From contig OY992838.1 in NCBI GenBank assembly GCA_963921425.1, forward strand, positions 1,364,001 to 1,428,000: a stretch of DNA of 64,000 nt, read 5' to 3'. This document shows positions 22,772 to 33,481 of this stretch, one piece after another; position 1 is the stretch's first letter, and each line of letters begins with the position of its first letter. Position numbers and translations under genes: made by a program. The notes under the pieces were generated by a model. It saw only the letters and a list, made by a program, of their open reading frames with translations. It ran no database searches and had not been told where the DNA came from. This stretch comes from Dryas octopetala (taxonomy: Eukaryota; Streptophyta; Magnoliopsida; Rosales; Rosaceae).

Positions 22772-23527
22772 GCATACATCATAATGTCACATGCCACAAA
22801 CCACAATTAGATATTTTAATATTTTTCAATTTGTGTAATTATATATAATTCGAAACCTTAGATGCCACGAATTTTTCAGTTTGGTTTTTCAGCTTTTAGC
22901 AAGAAAAACATTGATTTATGCTAGAAAAAAAACGAAAAAAACAGAATAAAAACGAATCATGAACTCTCAATCAAGTTAACCTTTGTATGGCCATTTGGTC
23001 TAATGGTAGCATCTAATCTCTCTCATTGTAACAGCATATTTTAAATTTAAATATTATGAACAATAATTGATTAATAAAAATAAAAAAAACCACTAGTATG
23101 CTTTTTACGCACTCGTGCACACCCACCCACCAAGTTTTATAGTTGGGCTGGTAATGTATGAAAACAAATATATGAGGCCCATGGGCCATCTCCTGATCCG
23201 TCACTACCCACCTGGTATATATGTGGTATGATTAGCACAAAGGCCCCATTTTCAAGTACTATCATGTACTTGGTAGGAGGTCCAGACACTTCGAAATACA
23301 CAGCCAAAACAGTGATGAACAAGATTTGAATTCAACTACATGCAGCCAAATTTGCAGCGTATGCATGCATGTTCATGCTTTTCAGGTGGCCTTGTATGAC
23401 TTCCTGAGCTGCTCTAATGTATATCTTTAGTTATATTTCAGTTCACATTAATGTAATCTAAAGGAAATGGATCCACCCTTGAATTAATGATGAGCAAAAT
23501 TGGGTTATGGATGGCATTCATTCACCC
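22772..23527. other. Intergenic, defensin promoter side
   Basis: No gene. Includes an A-box-like ggtctaatggtagca at about 22998 without a matching B-box. Confidence 0.4.
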
Positions 23528-23535
23528 TATAAATA
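23528..23535 (+). promoter_or_regulatory. TATA box of the defensin gene
   Basis: TATAAATA, 44 bp upstream of the start codon at 23579. This is an ideal core-promoter position and implies a very short leader. Confidence 0.65.
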
Positions 23536-23578
23536 ACATCATATCATATCTTTCACTTTCAGATCGAAATAAGTAGAA

Positions 23579-23979
23579 ATGGCTAAGCTACTCAGTCATC
23601 CACTGTTTTATCCCATCCTCTTTCTCTTCCCTTTTCTCCTCCTTGCATCAACTGGTCTGCCCTATTCGTATTCCCAGTTCTTAATTTCTCCATAATTCAT
23701 CTTTGTTCTTCCTTTCTTTCATACGCTTTCATGTGTAATTGTGGTGATATGATTCATGCTCAAATTAAGTTCTTACTATGACAAAATTTGTTACATGTGA
23801 GATCCAGAGGTGGCAATGGTGGAAGCAAGAATCTGCGAAAGGCGTATAAAACATGGTCAGGGTTTTGTGGGAACTCCGGCAACTGCCACCGTCAATGCAG
23901 GAACTGGGAAGGTGCTCTTCATGGAGCTTGCCACGCTCAATTCCCAGGATTTGCATGCTTCTGCTACTTTAGTTGTTGA
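23579..23979 (+). pseudogene. Plant defensin gene with split reading frame
   Basis: Exon 1 (23579-23654) encodes a signal peptide rich in Phe/Leu; the intron position inside the signal region is typical of plant defensins. With the first acceptor (exon 2 from 23808), the frame reads through EARICERR, giving the first conserved cysteine, then leaves the defensin frame. The remaining pattern is in the neighbouring frame: [18 protein letters not shown] and a final CFCYFSC, ending at TGA 23977-23979. One base appears to be missing near 23829-23836, so all eight cysteines cannot come from one frame. A second AG two bases downstream (23808-23809) keeps the main frame open but drops the first cysteine, which normally bonds to the last. 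Either a recent pseudogene, an assembly error, or a seven-cysteine variant. Gene family is clear; functionality is doubtful. Confidence 0.7.
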
Positions 23980-25047
23980 TCAAATTATCAACCACAGCAG
24001 CAGCCAGCAATAGATCAAACCTCAAGCTTTGATATCCAGTTATATGTGTAAGCAAAAGCTACAGAGTTAGCCTAGTACCCACCAAATAAGTAAGCAACCA
24101 TGACACTGGTTAGCTGCAACAACATCATTGATGTTACTTTTGTTGCACATAGTTAAAAATAAGCATAATAATAATAGAGAAGCAGAACTACTACTTCTGT
24201 TTGCATGATTCCTTGCTTTTGTAGATAACCCTCAATGGAAATGAGTTTCTTATAAAACTGTATAGGGAAGAAGGAAATGCTTTGAGAGCCACAGTATAAC
24301 TTCAGCAGCCAAATCGAAGAAATTGGTCTCCCAGTTCTAATTAAGAGGGAGGATAATATCACCATCTTATTAATGAATTCCTTATCCCTCGAACAACATG
24401 AACAATATGCCTCCAAGATTTCTCTTCCCATTCAAACAAACAAAACCATGAGCAGGCCATTAAAGAAAGAAGGACCAAAGAATCCTGCAATAAGGAGAAT
24501 ATACATATTCATAAAGGGTCCTAAATCAAATGTCTTCTAGCATAGCTGCTTGACTAAATGATGTTCCTCAGCAGCATCTCCAAGTCTTATATGTACACTA
24601 CGTCTATACTACATACTCTGATATCAAGAACACTTTGCCTAATTTACTTAAAAGCTAAGCCATACACAGAGGATTGGGGAACTGGCATTGTACACAGATG
24701 TCAAGTTAATTTACCTTCAGCTTGTGTAATATATGACTTAACCGAATCAAACACACTAACCCACATTCAGTTTCCCTCAAAATAAGAATTAAAGAAATAA
24801 ATCGCGTTAAGAAAAATGGGAGTATGCCACTATGCCCAGCTAGCTAGCAATGGACTGAGACCCCAACACAATAAGTGAATGAATGATGAATTTCCAATGC
24901 TAAGTGTTGGGTCACAGGTCCACAGTCCAAGTAAAAACAAGGCAGATATTGACATAAGAAACACAGAAACAGGCATTGAATTCTATTCCATTTCAATTTG
25001 TTGCTTTACCTAGAAGCTTAAACCCAACAAGCACATAGCTTTTTGTT
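23980..25047. other. Intergenic between defensin and L31
   Basis: Defensin 3' flank and the L31 3' UTR. No gene or structured repeat recognised. Confidence 0.5.
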
Positions 25048-25534
25048 TTATTTCTTCTTGCCTCCTTTGCCAGCAGCCGATTTGCGCCTGGAGGGGAGCA
25101 CAATCTCTCCTTTGAGGACAGGGATCTCCATGAGCTGAGTGAGCTCGCCGAACTTCTTCCTGAACTTCTCGACCTGGTCGTCGTCGACGAGGTTCCCCGA
25201 CCGGTTTCCGAGGTAGAAGGGGTGGTTGCCCGACCACACGTCCACCACGTACTCCTTCTGGGTCCCACCCGTCGTCATCACCAGCTCTCCTTTGCAGTAC
25301 ACCTTCGCGTCCTCGTGGAACTCCGGGTGTATCTCCTTCTTCCTGCACGTCACCACACCCCGCCAATTCCCCAACCCACCACCACAAACCTGAAAACCAT
25401 AAAATAAATAAATAAATAATAAACCGGTGCTGAATGAATTCAATTGGGTTTTTGGGTAATTTTACCTTCTTGGGAGGGAGGACTGGTGGGCCGGATGTTC
25501 CTTGGAGGAATATGTTGGTTAGATTGAGAGCCAT
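25048..25534 (-). CDS. RPL31: 50S ribosomal protein L31, chloroplastic
   Basis: Two exons (25534-25466 and 25389-25048) give 136 residues, with the intron inside the transit region. The mature part starts near CRKKEIHPEFHEDAKVYC and carries the L31 hallmark sequences TTGGTQKEYVVDVWSGNHP and FYLGNR, then a Lys-rich tail (GKGGKKK). The N-terminal 40 or so residues (MALNLTNIFL...) are poor in acidic residues and look like a plastid transit peptide. Bacterial-type L31 sits in the central protuberance region of the large subunit and bridges to the small subunit; here it would act in the plastid ribosome. The length and the sequence match plant plastid bL31. The coding exon is GC-rich compared with its surroundings. 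Confidence 0.93.
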
Positions 25535-26612
25535 TTCTGTGTTTGAGAAAGACAGAGTAGATGAATGGGCGATGAAGATGAGGTTTATGTGGTTCCCAGG
25601 ACCCAAGTTACTTAATTACCCCTACTTCCTGATGGATAATGATATCGGACTTGGGCTTGGTCTTTGGATTGGGCCAATTTATAAATTCTAGACTTCATGA
25701 TTACGGGCCACTTTCTGGTTTTTTCGTGAGCCAAGTGGAGAAAATTGGGTCCGATGTTTACAAATGTGGGCCTTAAATCCAATAAGAGAAAATGGGGTGC
25801 TCTGTTTCCTCTTCATATTGTAATCGAACACAAGTGACTTTTTAGTGGGTCAGTCGTAACACTGTTACGTGTATAATACGACCTCCAATAATATATTAAC
25901 ATGCAATCTTATTTTAATTTTGAGTTTACAATTTTTTAAAACAAATCTGACATATGGTATAATGTAAACTGAGTGATCGAAATATACGCGTGATACGACT
26001 GCCTCATCCAAAACTTTTTCCACTAACAGTTTCATGTGATATTTGTTGCGTAAGCTTCTTCTTGACTCCATTATTCTAATTTTTCTCAGTGGTTTTCTTA
26101 GTTGTGAGTTTCAAAAAATTACTATTCTATGTGACGATAATATTATATAACATGCTAAGTTAAAAGAAAAATGTATAATGTTATTCTTAACAATAAAATG
26201 ATACGATAAAACAATTTTGGATGGATGATTGGAGTTTTACTAACTTCAAAAGGGTGAGTCGCTGTCCCTGTCCCTGACAAGAAACTACCTAAGCTGCCAC
26301 GTGTACGGCTCAAAACAAACATTACATGACTACTTGAGTCAGCTCGACAAAAGCAAATAGGGGGAGTATTGTGTGTTGGCCCTTTCTGTTTGTTATCACT
26401 TGACAACTTATCAAATTATCATATTCGTATAGCTTGCAGAAGATAGTTATCAATTGATCTAATAATGATCATGTGGTCACAATTAATTCACAAAACTACA
26501 GAAGCAAAATCTCCAAATTAAGAATGCTTGAGGTTGAGTACTATACTCGAGGAGGAAACTTGTATTATACTTCTGGAAAGGCTACATTTTCCTATATATA
26601 TATATATATATT
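25535..26612. other. Intergenic, L31 promoter side
   Basis: Contains the L31 5' flank. No further gene. A TA run (26593-26611) precedes the hAT-like element and supplied its target site. Confidence 0.5.
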
Positions 26613-27107
26613 CAGGGGTGGATCTACAATGAGGTCAATGGGTCACTTGACCCCATGAACCCATAAATGCTAAGTTTAAGGAAAAATCTTGACCCCATGA
26701 ATGAAGCTTGGGCGTTGGTGGCAGCCATGGTTGGTAGGGGCAAGATTGCAGATTTGCAGGAAGAACCAGAACAGAGGAAGCAGGGAGCAGGGGCGACGGC
26801 CATGGTCAGATTTGCAGGGAGCAGGGGCGACGGCCATGGCTAGTAGGGTCAAGATTGCAGATGCATTCAGACCAGACCTCCTGCGCACAATGACAAAAAT
26901 GAAGAAACTCGATCACCCAGACCAGACCATCGCCCCAACTTTCCTGAACTGCTGAAGGCGACACGCCGACGCCCCTGCACAGCTGTGCGCTTGTTGCCGT
27001 CGCCCCTGCTCCGTTGCTCGCTCAGTCACTCGCATCCGCCCCTGCTGCCTCAACTCGTTGCCTCTTAATCTTGCCCCCACAAGAGTTGAGTTCTGGATCC
27101 GCCACTG
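26613..27107. mobile_element. Non-autonomous hAT-like element, 495 bp
   Basis: Begins CAGGGGTGGATC and ends GGATCCGCCACTG (inverted), with an exact 8-bp duplication TATATATT at 26605-26612 and 27108-27115. The interior is GC-rich for this region and holds a repeated segment (gggagcaggggcgacggc at about 26786 and again at about 26817). Its open frames (up to 84 codons) have no domain. No transposase. Confidence 0.85.
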
Positions 27108-27115
27108 TATATATT

Positions 27116-29106
27116 AATCCATCTACAACTTGCTGTAAAATAATGCGTAAGAAGAAGAAAGTTATTAAGAGAGATGTAATATAGGAGCTTCACCGTCAAT
27201 TTGGGTACATGGGTTATTCTAGAAGATCTTGACCGTTGAAATATTTTATTGGCATTTCATATTTATTTTTAATTAAAATCTAAGGAAAGACACAATTTGG
27301 TCTTTATTAATAAGAAAAATTAAGTACTCCTCTCTCCTTAGAAAATCAATCTCAGAAGTCAAATGGAGCTAAGATTTTTATAAGCATTTGATTTTCGAAG
27401 TTAACAAAAAAAATAATTGCAGATATTTCCAATGTTGTGTCTCATAAAGTCATAATGAACTTTCGTTTAAAAGCCCATGTGTTTTGTGTTTTATTAATCA
27501 AAAAAAGGAGTCGAAATTCCCAATCAGGAAAGGCATAGTCCACTTTAGTTCAGTATATGTGATCGCATCCGATCAGAGCCTGACCACCGTTAGATTGGGT
27601 GAGGTGGAGCTAGCGAACGGACAAAGATAGAGATACTGAAATGGAGTGGCTAATATATGACAACCACATGGGGTGGTGCCAGTTGGTTCCCTTTCAAACA
27701 AAATATCAGCCATCTTTTTCTCTGCAATGCATAGTCAGCAAAATATGTGTCTCTGGTCGCTTTCACCACTTAACACGACACATACATGGACGGTCATTGC
27801 TACGAGTCTGGAGTTATTATGTTTAGTTTTCTTGGACTCTTTTTCTTTTCAAATGTCAAATGTGGGTCAAAAACTGTTTAATAAAATGACAGACAATTTA
27901 TGAGTAAGAACTATGAATCTTCTTTATCACAACTGCATATATATAAATTTCTAAATCCGCCACTCTCTCTTACCGTCGTTACCGATATAGACCCATTTGC
28001 AGAGGTGAGTAGATGCCACATGAGTTTCACAATAACTGACAAACATATGGTAGGACAATGAGAACGTGACACCATTGTTATAGCATAAGTATATAACAAT
28101 GGTGAACCATCAATCAAACATGGGATAACACCTGTCCCTGTTACTATAACAGGGACAGATAAGTTATTTTCAAAACGAAGAACAGAATAGAAAATGACAA
28201 TGACCAAACATATTGTTCAGAACTTCAATAATTTCACAATGGTGCATTGGTGCTACACTTCTACTACATAACTTGATACTTATTATCCACAAAATAGGCC
28301 AATTGATAAAGGGCTTTTATTTTTGGACAAATAATAAAGACTGCCTTTTGCAGTTTTGCTTGATCCAAAAATTAAGAAAAAAAAAAGGCCCACCTTGATC
28401 CGAATAATAAGTTATGATTCTATGTATGATGATGTAGGGCTGCATAATATTAATAATAATAAGAGAAAATGGGCTTTAAAATGGAAAGGCTTTTTTTCAC
28501 TCAAGGAAGGACTCTTTCACAGTGGCATTACGCATTAGTCATTACTGAGAATTGCTTTTTTATTTTTTATTTTTTTTTCTTTGATCTGATTATTGAGAAT
28601 TGCTTAGTTGACAACAAGTACATTATTAAAAGTCATATATAGATTGAGATTTTCCTCGTGACCGCTCACGCACTCATACAGTGATACACACATTCACCTT
28701 CTACATCATCACCGTCACTCGTCCGGCATTCACTCTCTTCCACCTGCCATTTTTGGTTCACCACAAGCACTTGTCGATCACGCCCCATTTCAGCTCTCCC
28801 GAAACTCTTGGTGGTCGTACCAACGTTAGACCAGGGTTTGATCAAAGTTTTCTTCTTTTTTGACATCTGGGGTGCTTCTGATTCTTGCCATTATTAGAAT
28901 TTTCTGATCCGGGAATTGCTGATTTTGCCTTTGTGATCTGGGTTTTTTTTATTTAGTGACTTGTGATTGGGTGACTTTTGTAAAAAGTGCTTTCTTCGCT
29001 TTTCTGTTACATAAAGCTTGTAGGAGAAAACCATTTTCCTAAGATTCCTCAATTTTGCATTTTTGAGGATTAGAATCTCTGGAAAGTAGTCTGCTTTTTT
29101 TTGACC
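27116..29106. other. Intergenic, APL2 upstream region
   Basis: No gene apart from the probable APL2 leader (roughly 28650-29106, with CT/TTC-rich and splice-like sequences). A perfect 12-bp hairpin with a 3-nt loop (CTGTCCCTGTTA ... TAACAGGGACAG) lies at 28132-28158 and is related to a sequence at 39850-39910. Confidence 0.5.
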
Positions 29107-32100
29107 ATGGATTCCTGTTGTGCGACCTTGAGGGCCAATGCCCATCCAGGGGTTAAAGGGTTTTGGGGTCAGAGTATCAGGGGGAGTCTAAAGAGCAGAG
29201 ATTTGAGTGCTCTGTTCTTGAAAAGTTCAAAATCTGAAAGCAGAATTAGAAAGCCCAAGTCTAGTGTGTCATGCATTCTTACATCAGATATCAACAAAGA
29301 GAGTGTGGTAAGCCGATCCATTGTGCAATTTTTAATAATTGAGAACCCAAAAGCCTTGGGATTTTGATGTGGGTATTGAGTATCACTCTTGCATTTGCAC
29401 TTTGATTTCAGACATTTCAGGCACCACTAATTGAGACTTCAAAAGCTGACCCCAAAAAGGTCGCTTCTATCATTTTGGGTGGAGGTGCTGGAACTCGCCT
29501 TTTTCCTCTCACGAGCAAAAGAGCCAAGCCAGCGGTAAGATATCACTATCGTTTGCTGTTTCATCTAAGTGTTATTCATATTGCAAAATGGTTTCTTGAA
29601 GAAACATGGAAATTTATGCATTTGATTGAGTAGAAATTATAGTTAGAAAAGATTCAGACTATCCAATATTAAGGCACTAATATATGGAAGTAAGGAGCTA
29701 TATAAATTTGGAGTTGAGTTTTACAGTGATGTATCTGATTTGCAGGTTCCCATTGGAGGGTGTTACAGGCTGATTGATATCCCAATGAGTAATTGCATTA
29801 ACAGTGGCATAAAAAAGATATTCATATTGACGCAATTCAACTCTTTTTCCCTCAACCGCCACCTTGCTCGTACGTATAATTTTGGAGATGGTTTGAATTT
29901 TGGAGATGGATTTGTGGAGGTAATGTGATTTCTTCTAGATAAGAAATATGTTAGACCTTTGTAGATATGATAATTTTGTTCTTGCAGAATTCAAAACTCG
30001 TCCTTCGGTCATATTTGTTTGCTTGTTGCAATTAATAGTGAAAATGTTTAATGAATCAAGGACTAATATTTGGATCCATCAGGTTTTGGCTGCCACTCAG
30101 ACACCAGGAGAAGCTGGGAAGAGATGGTTCCAAGGAACAGCTGATGCTGTGAGGCAATTTATATGGGTGTTTGAGGTGAGTGCTTATGACTTTACAACTA
30201 TTTCTCAAGAATTAGATGGAAATAGACTAAAGGGGCTTTTGGATGATCATGCAGGATGCCAAGAACAAAAATGTTGAGCATATACTGATATTATCCGGTG
30301 ATCATCTTTACCGGATGGACTATCTGGATTTTGTGCAGGTGTTTATTTGATTCCTACTGATGGATAATTATATTTTATAACCTCTTACAACTCATAAAAT
30401 CCTTCTTATTGATGGCCGTTATTCTTGCAGAAGCATATTGACACAAATGCTGATATTACAGTTTCATGCATACCCATGGATGAGAGGTACATTTTCGTAT
30501 TTTTATGCCACAATGCAGGGTTTCAAGGGTTCCTTGCATATGACATATGTTCAAATGTTCAATATGAAAAGTGCAGACTGCCTGATATTAATCCCTATCT
30601 TATTTCTACATTGGCATCAGATTCTTGATTTAATTATAGATACACCACAAATGGTATAAATTAACAAAATGACATCTGGATTATACAGAACCAAGAATTC
30701 CTGTTTTCTCAGTTTGCATCCTTCAATTTAACTTCTTGCGCATTTTTTTACTTGTATAACATTATATAAAACCCTACTTCCTTTGTTCCATGTTGGAAAA
30801 AAACTGACAGATGTTTGTCTTTGTCATGGATCCTAACTGTCTTGCAGCCGTGCATCAGATTATGGACTCATGAAAATTGACAACACAGGACGTATCATCC
30901 AATTTGCTGAGAAACCAAAAGGCCCTGACCTAGAAGCAATGGTAGATAAAATTGATTATTTTGGTCATATTTTGTATTTTCCTTCCTCTCTCTGATTTAC
31001 TATTATCACATGACTTTATAGCTATTATTATCATCCCAGCTGATGCACCTTTTCCCTAATATCGTTTTTTGCTTATGACTCATTTACACATTGCAGCAAG
31101 TTGACACCTCTCTTCTAGGGCTTTCTGACATGGATGCTATGAGAAATCCTTATATTGCATCAATGGGTGTTTATGTGTTTAGAACTGATGTCCTACTAAA
31201 GCTATTAAGATGGAGCTACCCTTCTTGCAATGATTTTGGCTCTGAGATTATTCCATCAGCTGTGAGGGATCACAATGTCCAGGTGAGATAGCACTTCATA
31301 CAAAAGTTTCTTTCATCTTTATCTTTTTATTTTAATTTGTCTTCCAATATTAATACGTAAATAATTCCTCAGAGTTTGGCTATAGTTTGTTATTTTTGTT
31401 TTGGTCACTAATCTGGTCATTGAATCACTGTGTTGCTGGGTTTTCTGACATGGTCAGGCATATTTATTCAATGACTACTGGGAGGATATTGGAACTGTAA
31501 AGTCCTTTTTTGATGCGAATTTGGCCCTCACAGAACAGGTTGGTAAATACCCTTTTTTTACCCTACTAATATTTCAAAACTGTAAACGGACTTTTCAGTC
31601 CCTGGCCACTTGGATTTATATGTTCAAACTTAAGGAAGCCCAAGATAAGAATCAAGTTGGGATAAATCTATGGAGATAATTTGTAGAAAAAAAAAAATCT
31701 AAGAATCCACCTGAGTAGGAATGGTTAATTCGGAGTTCGAATTCTCTCTCAATCCAGGAAATATTAAGTCATATAATTTAGATAGAAGTTGGTTATGGTT
31801 AACTAGTACATGAAGTGTATTTAGGAGTAAGCTAAAACTCCATAGGAGTCTTTTTCGAAAATGGTTTAGCAAACTGATTACATTGTTTCTTTCATGCAGC
31901 CTCCAAAGTTTGAATTCAATGATCCAAAGACACCTTTCTACACCTCTCCTAGATTCTTGCCACCTACTAAAGTGGAAAAATGCCGGGTAAGGATGGTAAG
32001 CTTAAATTACTTTGTGACATAGGTTGTGCTTTTGTATCTCATGGTCAATTGATTTTTGCAGATTTTGGATGCAATAGTTTCTCATGGATGCTTCTTGCGG

Positions 32101-32955
32101 GAGTGTAGCGTTCAACACTCTATAGTGGGTGTGCGCTCACGTTTAGAGTACGGTGCAGAGCTGAAGGTAGTGGTTCTCTTTGGTAGCAGGCTTCCAGATA
32201 ACAATAGTGAATCTTTACTGATTGAATTCTGAGAAGTCAATTGGCCACTTATTTGGAGTTTCAGAATACCACCACCCCTAGCTGTCTGTCTGCATGCACT
32301 TGCACAAATTTTAACCAACTTTTAGTGTTGGCAAATACTTGTTAGAAGTGAGCACTGATTATATTTGGTTATGAAAAATCGTTTTCCAGGATACTATGAT
32401 GATGGGTGCAGACTATTACCAAACTGAATCTGAGATTGCATCTCTGCTAGCTGAAGGAAAGGTTCCAATTGGTGTTGGAGCAAATACAAAAATCTGGTGA
32501 AACTTGACTCAACTTAACCTCGCTCTCTCTATTGCATGCCTGCAAGCACTCAACAGACACATATGAAACATTAGGAATAAGAAGAGAATTTACCAATCTT
32601 CACTGTTTAACACAATCAGTTATAGATGCCTATAAAGTTTTGAACAGAATTCTTGCTCTGTATGCTGATTTTTCGTATCGACTTTCTTGAAGGAATTGCA
32701 TAATCGACAAGAATGCCAAAATAGGAAGAGATTGTATCATCACAAATGCTGATGTAAGTACTCCTTTTCTCTTTTTAATATTAAAAACTTCCAATGCTCT
32801 TGAAACATAAAAGGAATCTGAAAGATCTTATCCAAACTGCTTTGACTTCTTAGGGAGTTAAAGAAGCAGATAGGCCAGATGAAGGGTTTTACATCAGGTC
32901 TGGAATTACAGTCGTACTGAAGAATGCAACTATTAAAGATGGAACTGTTATTTAA
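29107..32955 (+). CDS. APL2: ADP-glucose pyrophosphorylase large subunit, APL2-like
   Basis: Fourteen exons give 517 residues: 29107-29307, 29412-29534, 29746-29919, 30083-30175, 30255-30338, 30431-30486, 30848-30941, 31097-31282, 31458-31538, 31900-31986, 32062-32166, 32390-32496, 32693-32753, 32854-32955. The enzyme makes ADP-glucose from glucose-1-phosphate and ATP, the committed step of starch synthesis in plastids; the large subunit pairs with a small subunit. A Ser-rich transit peptide precedes the nucleotide loop [25 protein letters not shown] region (exons 2-3). [11 protein letters not shown] (sugar-nucleotide site), [17 protein letters not shown] and the C-terminal beta-helix segments follow, ending with SGITVV...IKDGTVI. 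The intact catalytic loop and the [15 protein letters not shown] stretch match the APL2 clade rather than the APL3 type with a degenerate loop (from memory). All junctions are in phase. Confidence 0.93.
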
Positions 32956-33048
32956 ATCTATGAATTTTACGACGGGGTACTTGTTAGGATTGAGCCACTG
33001 CGGTGCGACTTTAATGAAGTTCGTTTGTGGCTTTAATTTGATGTAGCT

Positions 33049-33285
33049 GGAACGCTTATTTTATGTAAATTAAATTAACCAAGTTCCTCTGATGTATGTA
33101 ACTAAACCTGCTAGTTACTTAATAAAATCAATAAAGTGCGGTCTTTTATTTATAACTAATTAAGTATAGATAGAATGCTTATTTATGCGAATTAACCAAG
33201 TTCCTCCGACAAACCGTTAAAAAAAAAAAAAAAAAAAAACCTAAGTTCCTCTGATGTATGTAGTTAAACCTGCTAATTAAGTATG
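33049..33285 (+). repeat. Duplicated 3' UTR segment with A-tract
   Basis: The sequence gaacgcttatttta...accaagttcctctgatgtatgta...aaacctgct (33049-33115) recurs in pieces at about 33173-33207 and 33241-33280. The second copy is interrupted by about 20 A residues (33219-33239). Located just after the APL2 stop codon, so alternative polyadenylation sites could be duplicated. Confidence 0.65.
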
Positions 33286-33481
33286 TGGGACTGTCAACTT
33301 TGCAAAACAGATTAATAAATCACACTACTCGTATACATTTATAATCCTAATCTCCCTTGGATGAACGATACTCATCTCTAAGAGAAAATTCACATGCATA
33401 TACGATACATTGTCAATTCTGGAACATGCAATAGTTTGCAAGTGTAACTATTCATTTCACATTACTTTATATTCTCTTTTC

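Noticed and set aside
22980..23040. tRNA-like A-box (ggtctaatggtagca), possible tRNA or SINE head
   Set aside because: No B-box or cloverleaf downstream.
31725..31760. gagttcgaattct, B-box-like sequence in an APL2 intron
   Set aside because: No A-box at the right distance.
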